Shown here: positions 24,266 through 33,502 of the stretch, piece after piece
How the letters are laid out: each line of letters starts with the position of its first letter
Position numbering within the stretch: the first letter of the stretch is position 1
NCBI RefSeq assembly: GCF_036322805.1
Contig: NZ_AP027272.1
Location: 4,464,001 to 4,528,000, forward strand
DNA length: 64,000 bases
Direction of reading: 5' to 3'
Source of the DNA: Planctobacterium marinum
GTDB taxonomy: Bacteria; Pseudomonadota; Gammaproteobacteria; Enterobacterales; Alteromonadaceae
Translations under genes and position numbers: made by a program
Notes under the pieces: model-generated
Seen by the model: only the letters and a program-made list of their open reading frames with translations
What the model was told of the DNA's origin: nothing
The model's database searches: none

Positions 24266-25750
24266 TTATTCTAATCCTAAATCCTGCCACATGGCATCGA
24301 TTTTCGCTTTTACTTCATCATCCATGACGATAGGTGTGCCCCACTCCCGGTCTGTTTCGCCAGGTAATTTATTGGTGGCGTCCAATCCCATTTTCGAGCC
24401 CAGTCCAGAAACCGGAGAGGCGAAATCCAGATAATCAATTGGGGTGTTTTCAATCATGGTGGTATCTCTGGCCGGATCCATACGTGTGGTCATGGCCCAG
24501 ATAACATCTTGCCAGTCTCGAGCATTGACATCATCATCACAGACAATCACAAATTTGGTGTACATAAATTGGCGCAAGAAAGACCAAACCCCCATCATGA
24601 CCCGCTTTGCGTGTCCGGGGTATTGTTTTTTCATGGTGACAACGGCTAAGCGATAAGAGCATCCTTCGGGTGGCAGATAAAAATCCACAATCTCTGGAAA
24701 CTGCCGTTTCAGGATGGGTACAAAGACTTCGTTGAGGGCCACGCCTAAAATGGCAGGCTCATCCGGTGGTCTTCCCGTGTAGGTGGAGTGATACACCGGA
24801 TCGTCGCGATGAGTAATGTGAGTAACGGTAAATACCGGAAAGGTTTCCACCTCATTATAGTAGCCGGTGTGATCCCCGTATGGCCCTTCAGGTGCAGTTT
24901 CTTCAGGGTCGATATAACCTTCCAGAATGATTTCTGCCGTGGCCGGGACTTGTAAATCACAACTGATACACTTGGTGATATCGGTTTTGTCACCGCGCAA
25001 CAAACCAGCAAAGGCGTATTCTGATAAGGTGTCAGGTACGGGGGTGACGGCCCCCAGGATAGTCGCCGGGTCGGCACCAAGTGCCACAGCCACCGGGAAT
25101 TTCTCCCCCGGATGTTGCTGGCACCATTCTTTAAAATCCAAGGCGCCACCGCGATGCGACAACCAGCGCATTATCACCTTGTTTTTGGCAATCACCTGCT
25201 GACGATATATGCCCAGATTCTGACGATTCTTATTTGGGCCTCGGGTTACCGTGAGCCCCCAGGTAATCAGGGGCGCAACATCCCCCGGCCAGCAGCGCTG
25301 TACCGGGATTTTGTTCAGATCAACCTCATTACCGGCAATCACATTTTTCTGACAAGGTGCTCTTTTAACTTCGCGCGCAGGCATATTGAGCACCTGTTTG
25401 AAAACAGGCACCTTTTGCCACAAGTCTTTCAGACCTTTAGGTGGCTCTGGCTCTTTTAAAAACGCCAGCAACTCGCCCACTTCACGCAATGCATCAACGT
25501 CTTCCTGGCCCATACCCAGTGCCACGCGTTTGGGCGTGCCAAACAGGTTTGCCAAAACCGGCATATTCACAGCATCTGGGTTATGGGGATGCACAACATT
25601 TTCAAACAATATTGCGGGGCCACCAGCACGCAGTGTGCGATCGGCAATCTCGGTCATCTCCAGCTCGGTACTCACCGGAATAGTGACACGCTTTAACTCA
25701 CCGATTTGCTCTAGTTTCTCAATAAACTCTCTGAGATCTTTATATTTCAT
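24266..25750 (-). CDS. ubiD: 3-octaprenyl-4-hydroxybenzoate decarboxylase UbiD
   Basis: A 494-residue cytoplasmic decarboxylase of ubiquinone biosynthesis that uses prenylated FMN made by UbiX. The N terminus [22 protein letters not shown] is the family start. Active-site blocks are present: [32 protein letters not shown] (catalytic Glu) and [14 protein letters not shown]. The length matches E. coli UbiD (about 497). The ATG at 25750 is clear. It is the first gene of the ubiD-fre unit and divergent from the LD-carboxypeptidase gene about 100 bases away. Confidence 0.96.
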   Translation of the reverse strand: MKYKDLREFIEKLEQIGELKRVTIPVSTELEMTEIADRTLRAGGPAILFENVVHPHNPDAVNMPVLANLFGTPKRVALGMGQEDVDALREVGELLAFLKEPEPPKGLKDLWQKVPVFKQVLNMPAREVKRAPCQKNVIAGNEVDLNKIPVQRCWPGDVAPLITWGLTVTRGPNKNRQNLGIYRQQVIAKNKVIMRWLSHRGGALDFKEWCQQHPGEKFPVAVALGADPATILGAVTPVPDTLSEYAFAGLLRGDKTDITKCISCDLQVPATAEIILEGYIDPEETAPEGPYGDHTGYYNEVETFPVFTVTHITHRDDPVYHSTYTGRPPDEPAILGVALNEVFVPILKRQFPEIVDFYLPPEGCSYRLAVVTMKKQYPGHAKRVMMGVWSFLRQFMYTKFVIVCDDDVNARDWQDVIWAMTTRMDPARDTTMIENTPIDYLDFASPVSGLGSKMGLDATNKLPGETDREWGTPIVMDDEVKAKIDAMWQDLGLE

Positions 25751-25856
25751 AGTCCGCTTCTGGGGAAATTATTCTTGCTGACGAAAATAAAATTTGCGCT
25801 AGTATACGGGTTTGCAACTCATTATTAAAATACAGACACAAAGACATTCCATTTTT

Positions 25857-26900
25857 ATGCGCTATCCAAAACCTCTAACTACAAATTCCACCATCGCTGT
25901 TACGGCTATTTCATCAGGTGTGGATCAAAGCCTTCATCCAAGACTGGACAAAATTCTCAGTGACCTGCGAAACAGCGGTTTTAATGTAATTGAGGGAAAA
26001 TGTCTGCGCGAAAATACCGGCTATGTCAGTGCTGATGCAAAAACTCGCACTGCTGAGTTTATGGATTTTTTAACCGCTCCTGAAGTGGATGCGGTTATTC
26101 CTCCCTACGGTGGTGAACTCGCCACAGAGTGCTTGCCCCTGTTGGATTATGAAAAACTGAGGCAGCTACCCCCCAAATGGATAGTGGGCTATTCAGATAT
26201 TTCCACTATTACCTGTGCCATTACTGTCAGCTGCGATTATGCCACCGTACATGGGCCCTGTTTAATGGAAATGCTTGCCAACCAAAACGATCCACTTACA
26301 TCCGGTACGCTACAGCGTTTATTCACTGAGGAAATGGGCTCATTCAGTCAAAAAAGCTCTCCGGTTTATCAGGATTATTTCCAAAACTGGCAGGAAAACC
26401 CGCTGACAGGTTTTGACCTCAGACGACCTACGCAGTGGCGTTCTTTGAACAAACAACAAGATCAGCAAGCGCCAGAAACCATGCGCGGCAGATTATTTGG
26501 TGGCTGCCTGGATACCCTGGTGAATCTGTTTGCAAATCCTTATCTGGACTTTGAACAATTTAAACAGCGCTATCAATTGGACGGCGTGCTCTTGTATCTG
26601 GAAAACGTTGAGCAATCACCCATCGGCTTAAAGCGCGCTTTACTCAGTATGCAGTACCGAGGGGTATTTGATAATTTAAATGGCATATTATTGGGTCGCA
26701 GTACTGGCCCGGAAGATGCCCAGGGACAACTGGATTATTATCAGGTGATTGAGGAATTTTTTGCCGAGCGGGATTATCCGGTTTTCTACGACGTGGATAT
26801 CAGCCACTACCCGCCCAACATGACTATAGTCAATGGCGCTCTGGCAAGCGTGCAGTTGCAAGCAGGCAAAGGGGTTATTAAGCAAACATTGGTGCCCTGA
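25857..26900 (+). CDS. S66-family LD-carboxypeptidase / MccF-like
   Basis: A 347-residue cytoplasmic serine peptidase. The nucleophile is in VGYSDISTI (GYSD motif), the N-terminal TIAVTAISSGVD and IPPYGGELATE blocks are typical of family S66, and the likely catalytic His is in DVDISHYPPNM near the C terminus. Members are either murein tetrapeptide LD-carboxypeptidases or MccF-type enzymes that cleave toxic peptide-nucleotides; length and NxT/GRS-type blocks suggest the MccF-like branch. ATG 25857 is chosen because conserved sequence begins soon after; an upstream TTG at 25812 would add an unrelated 15-residue stretch. It converges on the VOC gene with a small hairpin at the junction. Confidence 0.85.
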   Translation: MRYPKPLTTNSTIAVTAISSGVDQSLHPRLDKILSDLRNSGFNVIEGKCLRENTGYVSADAKTRTAEFMDFLTAPEVDAVIPPYGGELATECLPLLDYEKLRQLPPKWIVGYSDISTITCAITVSCDYATVHGPCLMEMLANQNDPLTSGTLQRLFTEEMGSFSQKSSPVYQDYFQNWQENPLTGFDLRRPTQWRSLNKQQDQQAPETMRGRLFGGCLDTLVNLFANPYLDFEQFKQRYQLDGVLLYLENVEQSPIGLKRALLSMQYRGVFDNLNGILLGRSTGPEDAQGQLDYYQVIEEFFAERDYPVFYDVDISHYPPNMTIVNGALASVQLQAGKGVIKQTLVP

Positions 26901-26916
26901 GAGCCGGACTTCCGCC

Positions 26917-26945
26917 AGCCCCTGCTCTCACATTAATCAGGGGCT
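26917..26945. terminator. Hairpin at the S66/VOC gene junction
   Basis: AGCCCCTG (26917-26924) pairs with CAGGGGCT (26938-26945), an 8-bp GC-rich stem whose right arm overlaps the stop codon of the minus-strand VOC gene. No T-run is present; it may delimit both convergent transcripts. Confidence 0.5.
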
Positions 26946-27336
26946 ATGCTTGCGCATATTCAGAAATTAACCCAATCACGGCCCCGGCGGGATCTTGCAC
27001 GACACAAAACTCATCATCACCCATGCCTTTGGGACCGTATAATAGTTTTCCTCCCATGCTTTCACAGGCGCTAATGCTGGCATGCACATCAAGAACTCGC
27101 ACATACATTAACCACTGGGCAGGCAAGCCTGCGTTGCAACCACGCGCATGACAAACACCGGCAACAGTTTCCCCTGTATCAGGTAAATCCATGGTGTAGT
27201 CACTGTACTCGCCCATAGACACGGCACCACTTTTCCAGCCCACCACAGTTTCATAAAAGTCTTTTAGTTGAGTGGCGTCATCCACGGTCAAATCTCGCCA
27301 TTCTATGGCACCGATCACTTTTTCAGATGCGCTCAT
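26944..27336 (-). CDS. VOC-superfamily protein (glyoxalase/dioxygenase fold)
   Basis: A 130-residue protein with the paired beta-alpha-beta-beta-beta modules of the vicinal oxygen chelate fold. IEWRDLTVDDATQLKDFYETVVGWK starts the first module and the second runs from WLMYVRVLDVHASISACESMGGKLL to FCVVQDPAGAVIGLIS. A metal-binding Glu/His set is not obvious and the enzyme function is unknown; the similarity is to PhnB/glyoxalase-like small proteins. It stands alone, convergent with the S66 gene. Confidence 0.8.
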   Translation of the reverse strand: MSASEKVIGAIEWRDLTVDDATQLKDFYETVVGWKSGAVSMGEYSDYTMDLPDTGETVAGVCHARGCNAGLPAQWLMYVRVLDVHASISACESMGGKLLYGPKGMGDDEFCVVQDPAGAVIGLISEYAQA

Positions 27337-27718
27337 AGGGAATTCTCCTGCTTTGCTCTGGTTTGATTATCAATCTAAGCGTAGCCCGAAACTCGCAGGG
27401 CTCAAAATTTATGCACTCCAGGTGCAAGAATGCACCAAAAACACCGAAATAAGTACAATTTATAGCCACAATAGGATAGATAAATACTCACTTTTATTAC
27501 CTTGAATGATTTCGATTGTCATCGCCGAAATACCAATCAGTTCAAGGGTTTGTCTTCTAATTGCGGTGTCTCCTCCTGTCTTTGACCTTGCAATAAGTGA
27601 GCATTAGTTTACACATCACATTTTTCACCCATTGATCTTTACATTTTTTTAACCAACCATTAACAGCATCTGGTATGACATCTTACCTGTTAAGTTTTTT
27701 AACCTTTGGAGAACACAC
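27337..27718. other. Intergenic region upstream of the lipase operon
   Basis: About 380 bases with no convincing gene. It contains a perfect small inverted repeat GGTGCA-AGAA-TGCACC at 27421-27436, possibly a regulator site for the VOC or lipase gene. It ends with an AT-rich stretch and the GGAG ribosome-binding site of the lipase gene. Confidence 0.4.
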
Positions 27719-28654
27719 ATGAAAAAATTGTTCCTGGCAGTATTGCTGTTAGTCAACTTGTCTTATTTATCTACCTCAGCCCATGCGGGTAGCTATTCGC
27801 AAACGAAATACCCTATCGTCCTGGTGCATGGTCTGTTTGGTTTTGACGATCTGTTATGGGTGGACTATTTCTACAAAGTCCCTTCGGCACTGAATCGCAA
27901 CGGTGCACAAGTCTACGTCGCTACGGTTTCTCCAGCTAATGCTACCGAGGTACGGGGTGAACAATTACTGGCGTATGTTCAGGAGGTGTTAGCGGTAAGT
28001 GGGGCCGAAAAGGTCAACCTTATCGGTCACAGCCATGGTGGTCCAACCATACGTTATGTTGCCAGTGTAGCACCAGAGTTAGTGGCGTCTGCCAGTTCTG
28101 TCGCGGGAGTCAACTGGGGTAGCCCGGTAGCTGACCTTGTGCGTGCCGGGATCGAACCTGACTCTGCTTTAGAAGGTGTGGCTAAAACCGTCTTTGATGG
28201 CTTTACCAACTTTTTAGAATTAATTACAGGCTCTAATCCGGGTGAATTACCCACAGATACTATCGCAGCGTTGGAAGCACTGACAACAGAAAAAACGCTG
28301 GAGTTCAACGCAGCTTACCCAGAGGGCATGCCTTCATCTTATTGTGCCAATGACGGCGACGTACTGGCTAGCAACGGCGTGTATTACTTCTCCTGGAGTG
28401 GTGGTTCAACTTATACCAATGTCTTCGATATTGCAGATCCAGCGCTGGCGTTGACGGGTCTTGCCTTCAACGAAAGTAACGATGGTTTAGTCTCTTCCTG
28501 TAGTTCACACCTGGGCTATGTGTTAAAAGACAACTATAAAATGAATCACCTGGATGAAGTGAATCAGACATTCGGTATCCATCATTTATTCGAGACGGAC
28601 CCGGTCAGTGTCTTTGTACAGCAAGCTAACTTGCTCAAGCAGTTAGGGCTGTAA
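27719..28654 (+). CDS. Secreted triacylglycerol lipase (family I, foldase-dependent)
   Basis: A 311-residue exported lipase. The signal peptide is MKKLFLAVLLLVNLSYLSTSAHA. The oxyanion motif is YPIVLVHGLFGFDD. The nucleophile is Ser105 in LIGHSHGGPTIRYVA. The catalytic Asp is probably in ESNDGLVSSCSSHLG and the catalytic His in MNHLDEVNQ, a region that also holds the structural Ca2+ site in Pseudomonas and Burkholderia LipA. Two Cys (SYCAND and SSCSS) probably form the family disulfide, made by DsbA. The foldase gene follows one base after the stop, confirming subfamily I.1/I.2. The enzyme is expected to be folded in the periplasm and secreted by a type II system encoded elsewhere. Confidence 0.93.
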   Translation: MKKLFLAVLLLVNLSYLSTSAHAGSYSQTKYPIVLVHGLFGFDDLLWVDYFYKVPSALNRNGAQVYVATVSPANATEVRGEQLLAYVQEVLAVSGAEKVNLIGHSHGGPTIRYVASVAPELVASASSVAGVNWGSPVADLVRAGIEPDSALEGVAKTVFDGFTNFLELITGSNPGELPTDTIAALEALTTEKTLEFNAAYPEGMPSSYCANDGDVLASNGVYYFSWSGGSTYTNVFDIADPALALTGLAFNESNDGLVSSCSSHLGYVLKDNYKMNHLDEVNQTFGIHHLFETDPVSVFVQQANLLKQLGL

Positions 28655-28655
28655 A

Positions 28656-29570
28656 ATGGCACGCTGGTTACCCGGCTTTGTGCTGCTGTCAGGGCTTTTA
28701 GCCCTGGCACTACTCAGTCCACATGCGCCTGAAACAACGGGGGCAGCACAATCGACAGAGACAAAACCAAGCCCTGCTGAACTGCCTGACCAAACGACTC
28801 TGCCAGAAGTAGCTATTAAGCCGCTAAATCAAAGAACGGGAGAATTTGTGCTGAACACAGGCATAAAAGATGTTTTGGAAAGCCTGATCTTAAACGCCAA
28901 CAGCACCGACCCCAGAGTGATACTGCAAGTGGGCGAGCAGTATTGTCAGCAACAGCAGTTAACAACATCCGGATGTCAGGACTTCATGCAACTATTGCAA
29001 ACCTACCTGGATTATAAATTGGCATTAATGCAGTTAGAGCCAGAGCAAGGGGTTGTTAAGTCCGACCTGACTGCACTGAAAAACCAGTTGCAGGCACTGG
29101 AATCTTTGCGTCGGGCATTTTTTAATGACGCAGAATATGAAAGTTTATTCGCAGAAGAGCAGCGTCACGACGAACAGGCCTTGACCCGCCGGGAAATTGC
29201 CCTGGCACCAACGATGACAAAACAGCAAAAGCAGCAGCTCATTCGGGAAAATCTTGAAAATCTGCCGGAACAGCAACGAAAAGCATTTCAACCCACGCTG
29301 CAGATGCAACAGTTGGATGACATTAAAAAGCAGCACAGTGATAACTATGTGCGGCTTCAGGAAGTAGAAAGTCAATTCGGAACCGAAGCCGCCCAGAGGC
29401 TAGCCAAAACCTGGCAACAGCAGGCAAACTTTAACGACAAAGTAAAATCTCTCGCCAGTGACTATCACGCGCTGAATAATGAGAAAGAGCAGATGCTACT
29501 GCTCAGCCGACATTTTTCTGATAATGAATTACGCCGGGCCAAGGTATTGCTGAAGCACGGTCAATATTGA
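28656..29570 (+). CDS. Lipase-specific foldase (LifO / LipB-type chaperone)
   Basis: A 304-residue inner-membrane-anchored periplasmic chaperone. A single N-terminal helix (LPGFVLLSGLLALALLSP) is followed by a Pro/Thr-rich linker and a Gln/Leu-rich, all-helical body. The hallmark RRAFFNDAEYESLFAEEQ corresponds to the conserved RxxFxxEE-type foldase motif. It activates the lipase encoded immediately upstream (1-base gap) by steric folding. The body is on the short side but within the family range. The gene ends just before the convergent CadC-like regulator. Confidence 0.88.
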   Translation: MARWLPGFVLLSGLLALALLSPHAPETTGAAQSTETKPSPAELPDQTTLPEVAIKPLNQRTGEFVLNTGIKDVLESLILNANSTDPRVILQVGEQYCQQQQLTTSGCQDFMQLLQTYLDYKLALMQLEPEQGVVKSDLTALKNQLQALESLRRAFFNDAEYESLFAEEQRHDEQALTRREIALAPTMTKQQKQQLIRENLENLPEQQRKAFQPTLQMQQLDDIKKQHSDNYVRLQEVESQFGTEAAQRLAKTWQQQANFNDKVKSLASDYHALNNEKEQMLLLSRHFSDNELRRAKVLLKHGQY

Positions 29571-29586
29571 ATCTGGTAAAACAAGG

Positions 29587-30888
29587 TCAGATGATACAAA
29601 TGTCGTTTCCGATGCGTTGCAGGTATTCAAGGCAAAGCCTTTGGGCAGCAATATCGTCACCTGCGGATTTTAGAATCTCCACCAGGCCTTTGGTGGCATT
29701 GCTGTTAAACGGCGCGAAATTGAGGACTTTTCGGTACCAGATTTCCGCCTCTTGCAACCTGCCCATGGATGAATATTTGCTCGCAATATGAGCCCCAAAA
29801 TCTGCCAACCACGGATTCACTCGGGCGGATTGAGCTACCCGCACCTTTTGCATTGCTTCAAATGCCCTTGTGTAGTAACCCATGGCTCCTGATAAATTAC
29901 CCTTGATTTCAAGAACATCCCCATAATTAATCAATGCATCCCAAGCATTCTCATCAAGTTCAATTGCCCTCTCATAACTTTGCAAAGCCAAATCAAATTC
30001 CTGCAAAGCTGAGTAGACAAAACCCAAAGCTTTGTAGGCCCTGGCACTGTCCGGTGTTTGAGTGACAGCGTTCTGAGCAAGCGCCAACGCACGATGTAAC
30101 TTTTGTTGCGCTTGTTCGCTTTCAGTGAGGCCCGCTTGTAGGGCCTGCTGCAAATTTTGAGTGTTGATCGCTACTTCATTGGCAGGATTTGGCCAACGTA
30201 AGACTTGCTGAACAAGCGCATTGGCAAGTCCAGCCTGGCCAGCTCCGATATCAGGACGCAATGTCATGATTTGTTGGTATAGCTCAATTGCCATCTCATT
30301 ATCTTGGCGACGGATCTGCGAATAATAATCATCAGCCTGACGCAATAATGGTTGGACATCGGAATAAGATGTTTCTGGCTGCTTTTTTAGAAATTGGGTA
30401 TCCGAGTGATAAAACCAGAAGAAAATCAGCAAAAATACCACACAGCCGAATATCAAACGATTGAAAGCGAACATTGTCCACATCAACTCAGCTCTAGAGA
30501 CTCGCTTGCGTAACGGAGCTAATTGTTCAGTTCCCTCATTGTTCGGCAACCATATGACATTCTCAGCAATTAAGCGATAACCTCGACGAGGAATGGTTTC
30601 GATTATCTCAGCAGACTTGGGATCATCCCGTAGCGCTTTTCTCAGCTTTGAAACACAGCGAGTCAAGGCGTCATCTGTTACGACCTGCCCAGGCCAAAGC
30701 AATGCAAACAATTCATCTTTGCTCATGACTTTATTGGGTTGTCGTGCCAAGACAATTAAAAGCTGAAGAGCCTTCGGTTCAAGTCGGTCGCTGTTTTCTT
30801 GTTCATATAGCTCGTTCCCGATCAGGGTCAATTCACCTGAATCCAGTTGAATATGCCATTGATTAAGTTGGAGCGAATTTGCAGTCAC
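29587..30888 (-). CDS. CadC/ToxR-like membrane regulator with TPR domain
   Basis: A 433-residue protein. A cytoplasmic OmpR-type winged helix (about residues 5-112; LEPKALQLLIVLARQPNKVMSKDELFALLWPGQVVTDDALTRCVSKLRKAL, then IETIPRRGYRLIA) is followed by one transmembrane helix (about 143-163, FGCVVFLLIFFWFY). The periplasmic part contains about five TPR-like helical hairpins (PDSARAYKALGFVYSALQEFDLALQSYERAIELD and following). It resembles one-component membrane-bound regulators of the CadC class. The inducing signal is not evident. Neighbours are the lipase-foldase pair (convergent) and an S41 peptidase gene (divergent), which is the more likely target. Confidence 0.88.
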   Translation of the reverse strand: MTANSLQLNQWHIQLDSGELTLIGNELYEQENSDRLEPKALQLLIVLARQPNKVMSKDELFALLWPGQVVTDDALTRCVSKLRKALRDDPKSAEIIETIPRRGYRLIAENVIWLPNNEGTEQLAPLRKRVSRAELMWTMFAFNRLIFGCVVFLLIFFWFYHSDTQFLKKQPETSYSDVQPLLRQADDYYSQIRRQDNEMAIELYQQIMTLRPDIGAGQAGLANALVQQVLRWPNPANEVAINTQNLQQALQAGLTESEQAQQKLHRALALAQNAVTQTPDSARAYKALGFVYSALQEFDLALQSYERAIELDENAWDALINYGDVLEIKGNLSGAMGYYTRAFEAMQKVRVAQSARVNPWLADFGAHIASKYSSMGRLQEAEIWYRKVLNFAPFNSNATKGLVEILKSAGDDIAAQRLCLEYLQRIGNDICII

Positions 30889-31026
30889 AATAAGTAGAGC
30901 ACTATTTTTTGATGAGTTTTTCAGTGTACCATCGGTAATTTATCAGAAAAACAACCGAGTTTAGTCAGGACTACCTGCCATTGTTCCGGCACATTGGGCA
31001 CGAAATAAATAACTCAAGGAACAATT

Positions 31027-32490
31027 ATGCCAACTTTCATGCTTGGTTTTATCCAACGTATCTTCTTTTTACTACTGGTTAGCTTAGTTTCGCCCTTTTT
31101 AATGGCCCACGGTCAGTTAAAATATTATTCGCCAGAACATATTAAACAAGACTTCCAGCAGCTCTACACAGATCTTAAAAAGTCCCACAACAACCTCTTT
31201 GCCAACTTGCCCGAGTCACAATATCAGAAGCATTTTCAAAAATCCTTGTTAAGCATTAAAAAACCTATGACTGAACGGGAAATACGCCTGTTGTTTCAGA
31301 AATTTGTCGCCTTGGGAAAAGTTGCCCATGCATCTATTGATTTACCCATAAATGACTTTTTTACCTATCGTGAGCAAGGTGGCACTATGCTTCCGCTGTT
31401 CATCAAGATTAATGAGGATTCTGTTGTGGTGGATGAATACCTTGGCGAAAACACAGCTCTCAAAACGGGCACGCAGATTTTAGCCATTGATAACCTCCCC
31501 ATTGAAAGCTGGATTGACCGCAGTTCTGCATTACTCTCGGCGGATACGTCTCAACTAGCTACCACAATGATAGAGGCCAGATTCCCATTTTTGCTGTGGT
31601 TATTGGTAGGTGAACAAGCGCAATTTAACCTAACCATTAAAACACAAGAGGGTGTTGAATCAGCAACTGCCAAGGCATTGACACGTGAACAGCAAACACT
31701 TTATAGCGCGAAATCCGCTGTACCTGAAACACAGCCCAGAGACTGGAAACTATTAGAAGGTAACATTGGATGGATAAAACCCGGCCCTTTTTATAATATT
31801 GAGCCTGGCGCAGAGGATGTCTGGGATAACCGGGGATTTATTCGCTTCGTCGATGAGGCGATGACGCACTTTATAGAAAAAGATGCTGCAGCGCTGATTA
31901 TCGATGTCCGCGACAATCCGGGTGGTACCAACTCTTTTAGTGATCACCTCATCGCCTGGATTGCAACGCAACCCTTTCGATTTTCGTCAGACTTTCGAGT
32001 CAAGATCAGTGAGCACGCCATCACTTCAAACGCCGAACGTCTCAAGCCCGATACAGACCCAAACGACTTCTCATATCTTTTAGCCAGATTCTATGAACAA
32101 AATGAGTTAGGCAACATTGTCTCTTTTCCGCTACCTTATCAGCAGCCTCACTCGGACAAACACTTCAATAAGCCCGTATTTTTGCTAATTAATCGCTACA
32201 GCTATTCAAATGCTGTCAATGTTGCAGCGATTTTAAAAGACTATGGCATGGCCACACTGGTAGGTGAAGCAACGGCAGATTTTGCCACAACTTACGGTGC
32301 AATGGAGCATTTCAATTTAATAAATACAGGTATCAAAGTTGGCTTCCCGAAAGCACTTATTATCAGGCCCAATGGCGACATTCGTCCGGGGGGTGTTGAG
32401 CCGGATATTGCAATTACACTCTCGGGTAATGAGCACGAAATAATAGAACGAGTTAGAAAGCTGGTATTAATGCATTTAAAAAGCGATTAA
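31027..32490 (+). CDS. Secreted S41-family peptidase-like protein
   Basis: A 487-residue exported protein with signal peptide MPTFMLGFIQRIFFLLLVSLVSPFLMA. The C-terminal S41 domain is shown by ALIIDVRDNPGGTNSFSD and the Ser in INRYSYSNAVNVAAILKDYG, followed by VGEATADFATTYGA. The Lys that pairs with Ser in CtpA-type proteases is not at its usual place after the GExT segment, so the protein belongs to the tricorn-like branch or uses another general base. There is a PDZ-like segment before it (NTALKTGTQILAIDNLPIESWI). It is divergent from the CadC-like regulator; substrate unknown. Confidence 0.82.
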   Translation: MPTFMLGFIQRIFFLLLVSLVSPFLMAHGQLKYYSPEHIKQDFQQLYTDLKKSHNNLFANLPESQYQKHFQKSLLSIKKPMTEREIRLLFQKFVALGKVAHASIDLPINDFFTYREQGGTMLPLFIKINEDSVVVDEYLGENTALKTGTQILAIDNLPIESWIDRSSALLSADTSQLATTMIEARFPFLLWLLVGEQAQFNLTIKTQEGVESATAKALTREQQTLYSAKSAVPETQPRDWKLLEGNIGWIKPGPFYNIEPGAEDVWDNRGFIRFVDEAMTHFIEKDAAALIIDVRDNPGGTNSFSDHLIAWIATQPFRFSSDFRVKISEHAITSNAERLKPDTDPNDFSYLLARFYEQNELGNIVSFPLPYQQPHSDKHFNKPVFLLINRYSYSNAVNVAAILKDYGMATLVGEATADFATTYGAMEHFNLINTGIKVGFPKALIIRPNGDIRPGGVEPDIAITLSGNEHEIIERVRKLVLMHLKSD

Positions 32491-32504
32491 CTTGATACCC
32501 AAGA

Positions 32505-32524
32505 AGCGCCCGGTTAAGGGCGCT
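32505..32524. terminator. Hairpin between the S41 gene and cpxP-like gene
   Basis: AGCGCCC and GGGCGCT form a 7-bp GC stem with a 6-base loop in the 48-base gap between two convergent genes. No strong T-run is present on either strand. Confidence 0.55.
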
Positions 32525-32538
32525 AATGTGGGGAAAGA

Positions 32539-33306
32539 TTAGAGCATGCGCGGCATAAAGCGTTTTCCCGCTGTGGATTGCACCTGTTGCTGTTGCTCTT
32601 CTGTCAATTGCAGATAAATCTGTTGATGACTGGCCACCACGGCATAGAGTTTTTGCTGAAATTCAGGGAAGGTAGTGGCGAACAGCTCATTGACCTTTTC
32701 TTCGCTATAGCTGCCATCTTCAAACCACTGACGTTGTGCTTCTTTAAAACCATGCATTAGATCCCGTAATGCCATACGGCTTTCTTTAACCTCCTCAAGC
32801 AAGGGTTCAATTTGTGCTACCTGGTTGTCGCTTAACTCCAGTTTCTCCGCCATTCTGGCAAAGCGCTCACCACTATCTCGGCTTTCCATCCGCAGGCGCT
32901 GCTCTTCCATTAAGGTTCTGGCTTTTTCTCGTTGTGGTTCAGTGAGTACCTGATATACCGCATACTTGTTGTTGGATTTAGTCAGCGTCATAGCGGCGAG
33001 TGTTTCTTCATATTGGCTCAATACCGTTGCCACTGACGCCTCACTTGAATTACCTGAGGTCACCAGCGCCATCATTTCCTGGTGCAGTTTTTTCATATCT
33101 TCGCGATAAACCTGCATTTGATCTTTGGCATCGTGCATAACACTGCGAATGGCTTGTTTTTGTTCGCGCTCTAAATCAAGCTGCTTGAAGATCTGCATCA
33201 TTTGTTTGCGCGGGTTGTGTTCTTTGTCGCGCTCATGTGCAGTAACAAATCCACCGGTTACTACCGATGCAGCAATTAAGGAGATAACTAAAAGTTGTTT
33301 TTTCAT
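32539..33306 (-). CDS. Spy/CpxP-family periplasmic stress protein
   Basis: A 255-residue exported, helix-rich protein with signal peptide MKKQLLVISLIAASVVTGGFVTA. It has two LTxxQ motifs, the family signature (VLTEPQREK about residue 140 and QLTEEQQQQ near the C terminus). It is about 1.5 times the length of CpxP or Spy, suggesting two fused Spy-like halves. ATG 33306 is chosen because it starts the signal peptide; the 12-residue upstream extension is not plausible. It is divergent from cpxRA, as cpxP is in E. coli, and would bind misfolded proteins and damp CpxA. A CpxR-like box lies between the two units. Confidence 0.88.
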   Translation of the reverse strand: MKKQLLVISLIAASVVTGGFVTAHERDKEHNPRKQMMQIFKQLDLEREQKQAIRSVMHDAKDQMQVYREDMKKLHQEMMALVTSGNSSEASVATVLSQYEETLAAMTLTKSNNKYAVYQVLTEPQREKARTLMEEQRLRMESRDSGERFARMAEKLELSDNQVAQIEPLLEEVKESRMALRDLMHGFKEAQRQWFEDGSYSEEKVNELFATTFPEFQQKLYAVVASHQQIYLQLTEEQQQQVQSTAGKRFMPRML

Positions 33307-33375
33307 CGCTTTGCCCTCTTTTTTAAACGACAACAACATCATGGCACAGCGCAGCTAAAGCAACGTATTGCCTGT

Positions 33376-33391
33376 GTAAAGGTTGCGTAAA
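33376..33391. promoter_or_regulatory. CpxR-like binding box
   Basis: GTAAA-GGTTGC-GTAAA, the tandem GTAAA repeat recognised by CpxR (known spacing varies by a few bases), lies in the divergent region between the cpxP-like gene (70 bases from its start) and cpxR (112 bases). It probably provides autoregulation of both units. Confidence 0.7.
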
Positions 33392-33502
33392 GAGCGAAAC
33401 TATCCCTGTTACACAGAGTCCCAAGAAGCATTAATATGAACAAGTTATAGCAATTATTAATCGTGTAAAAACACACGTTTTGTTACAAGGGTAAAAACCA
33501 AC

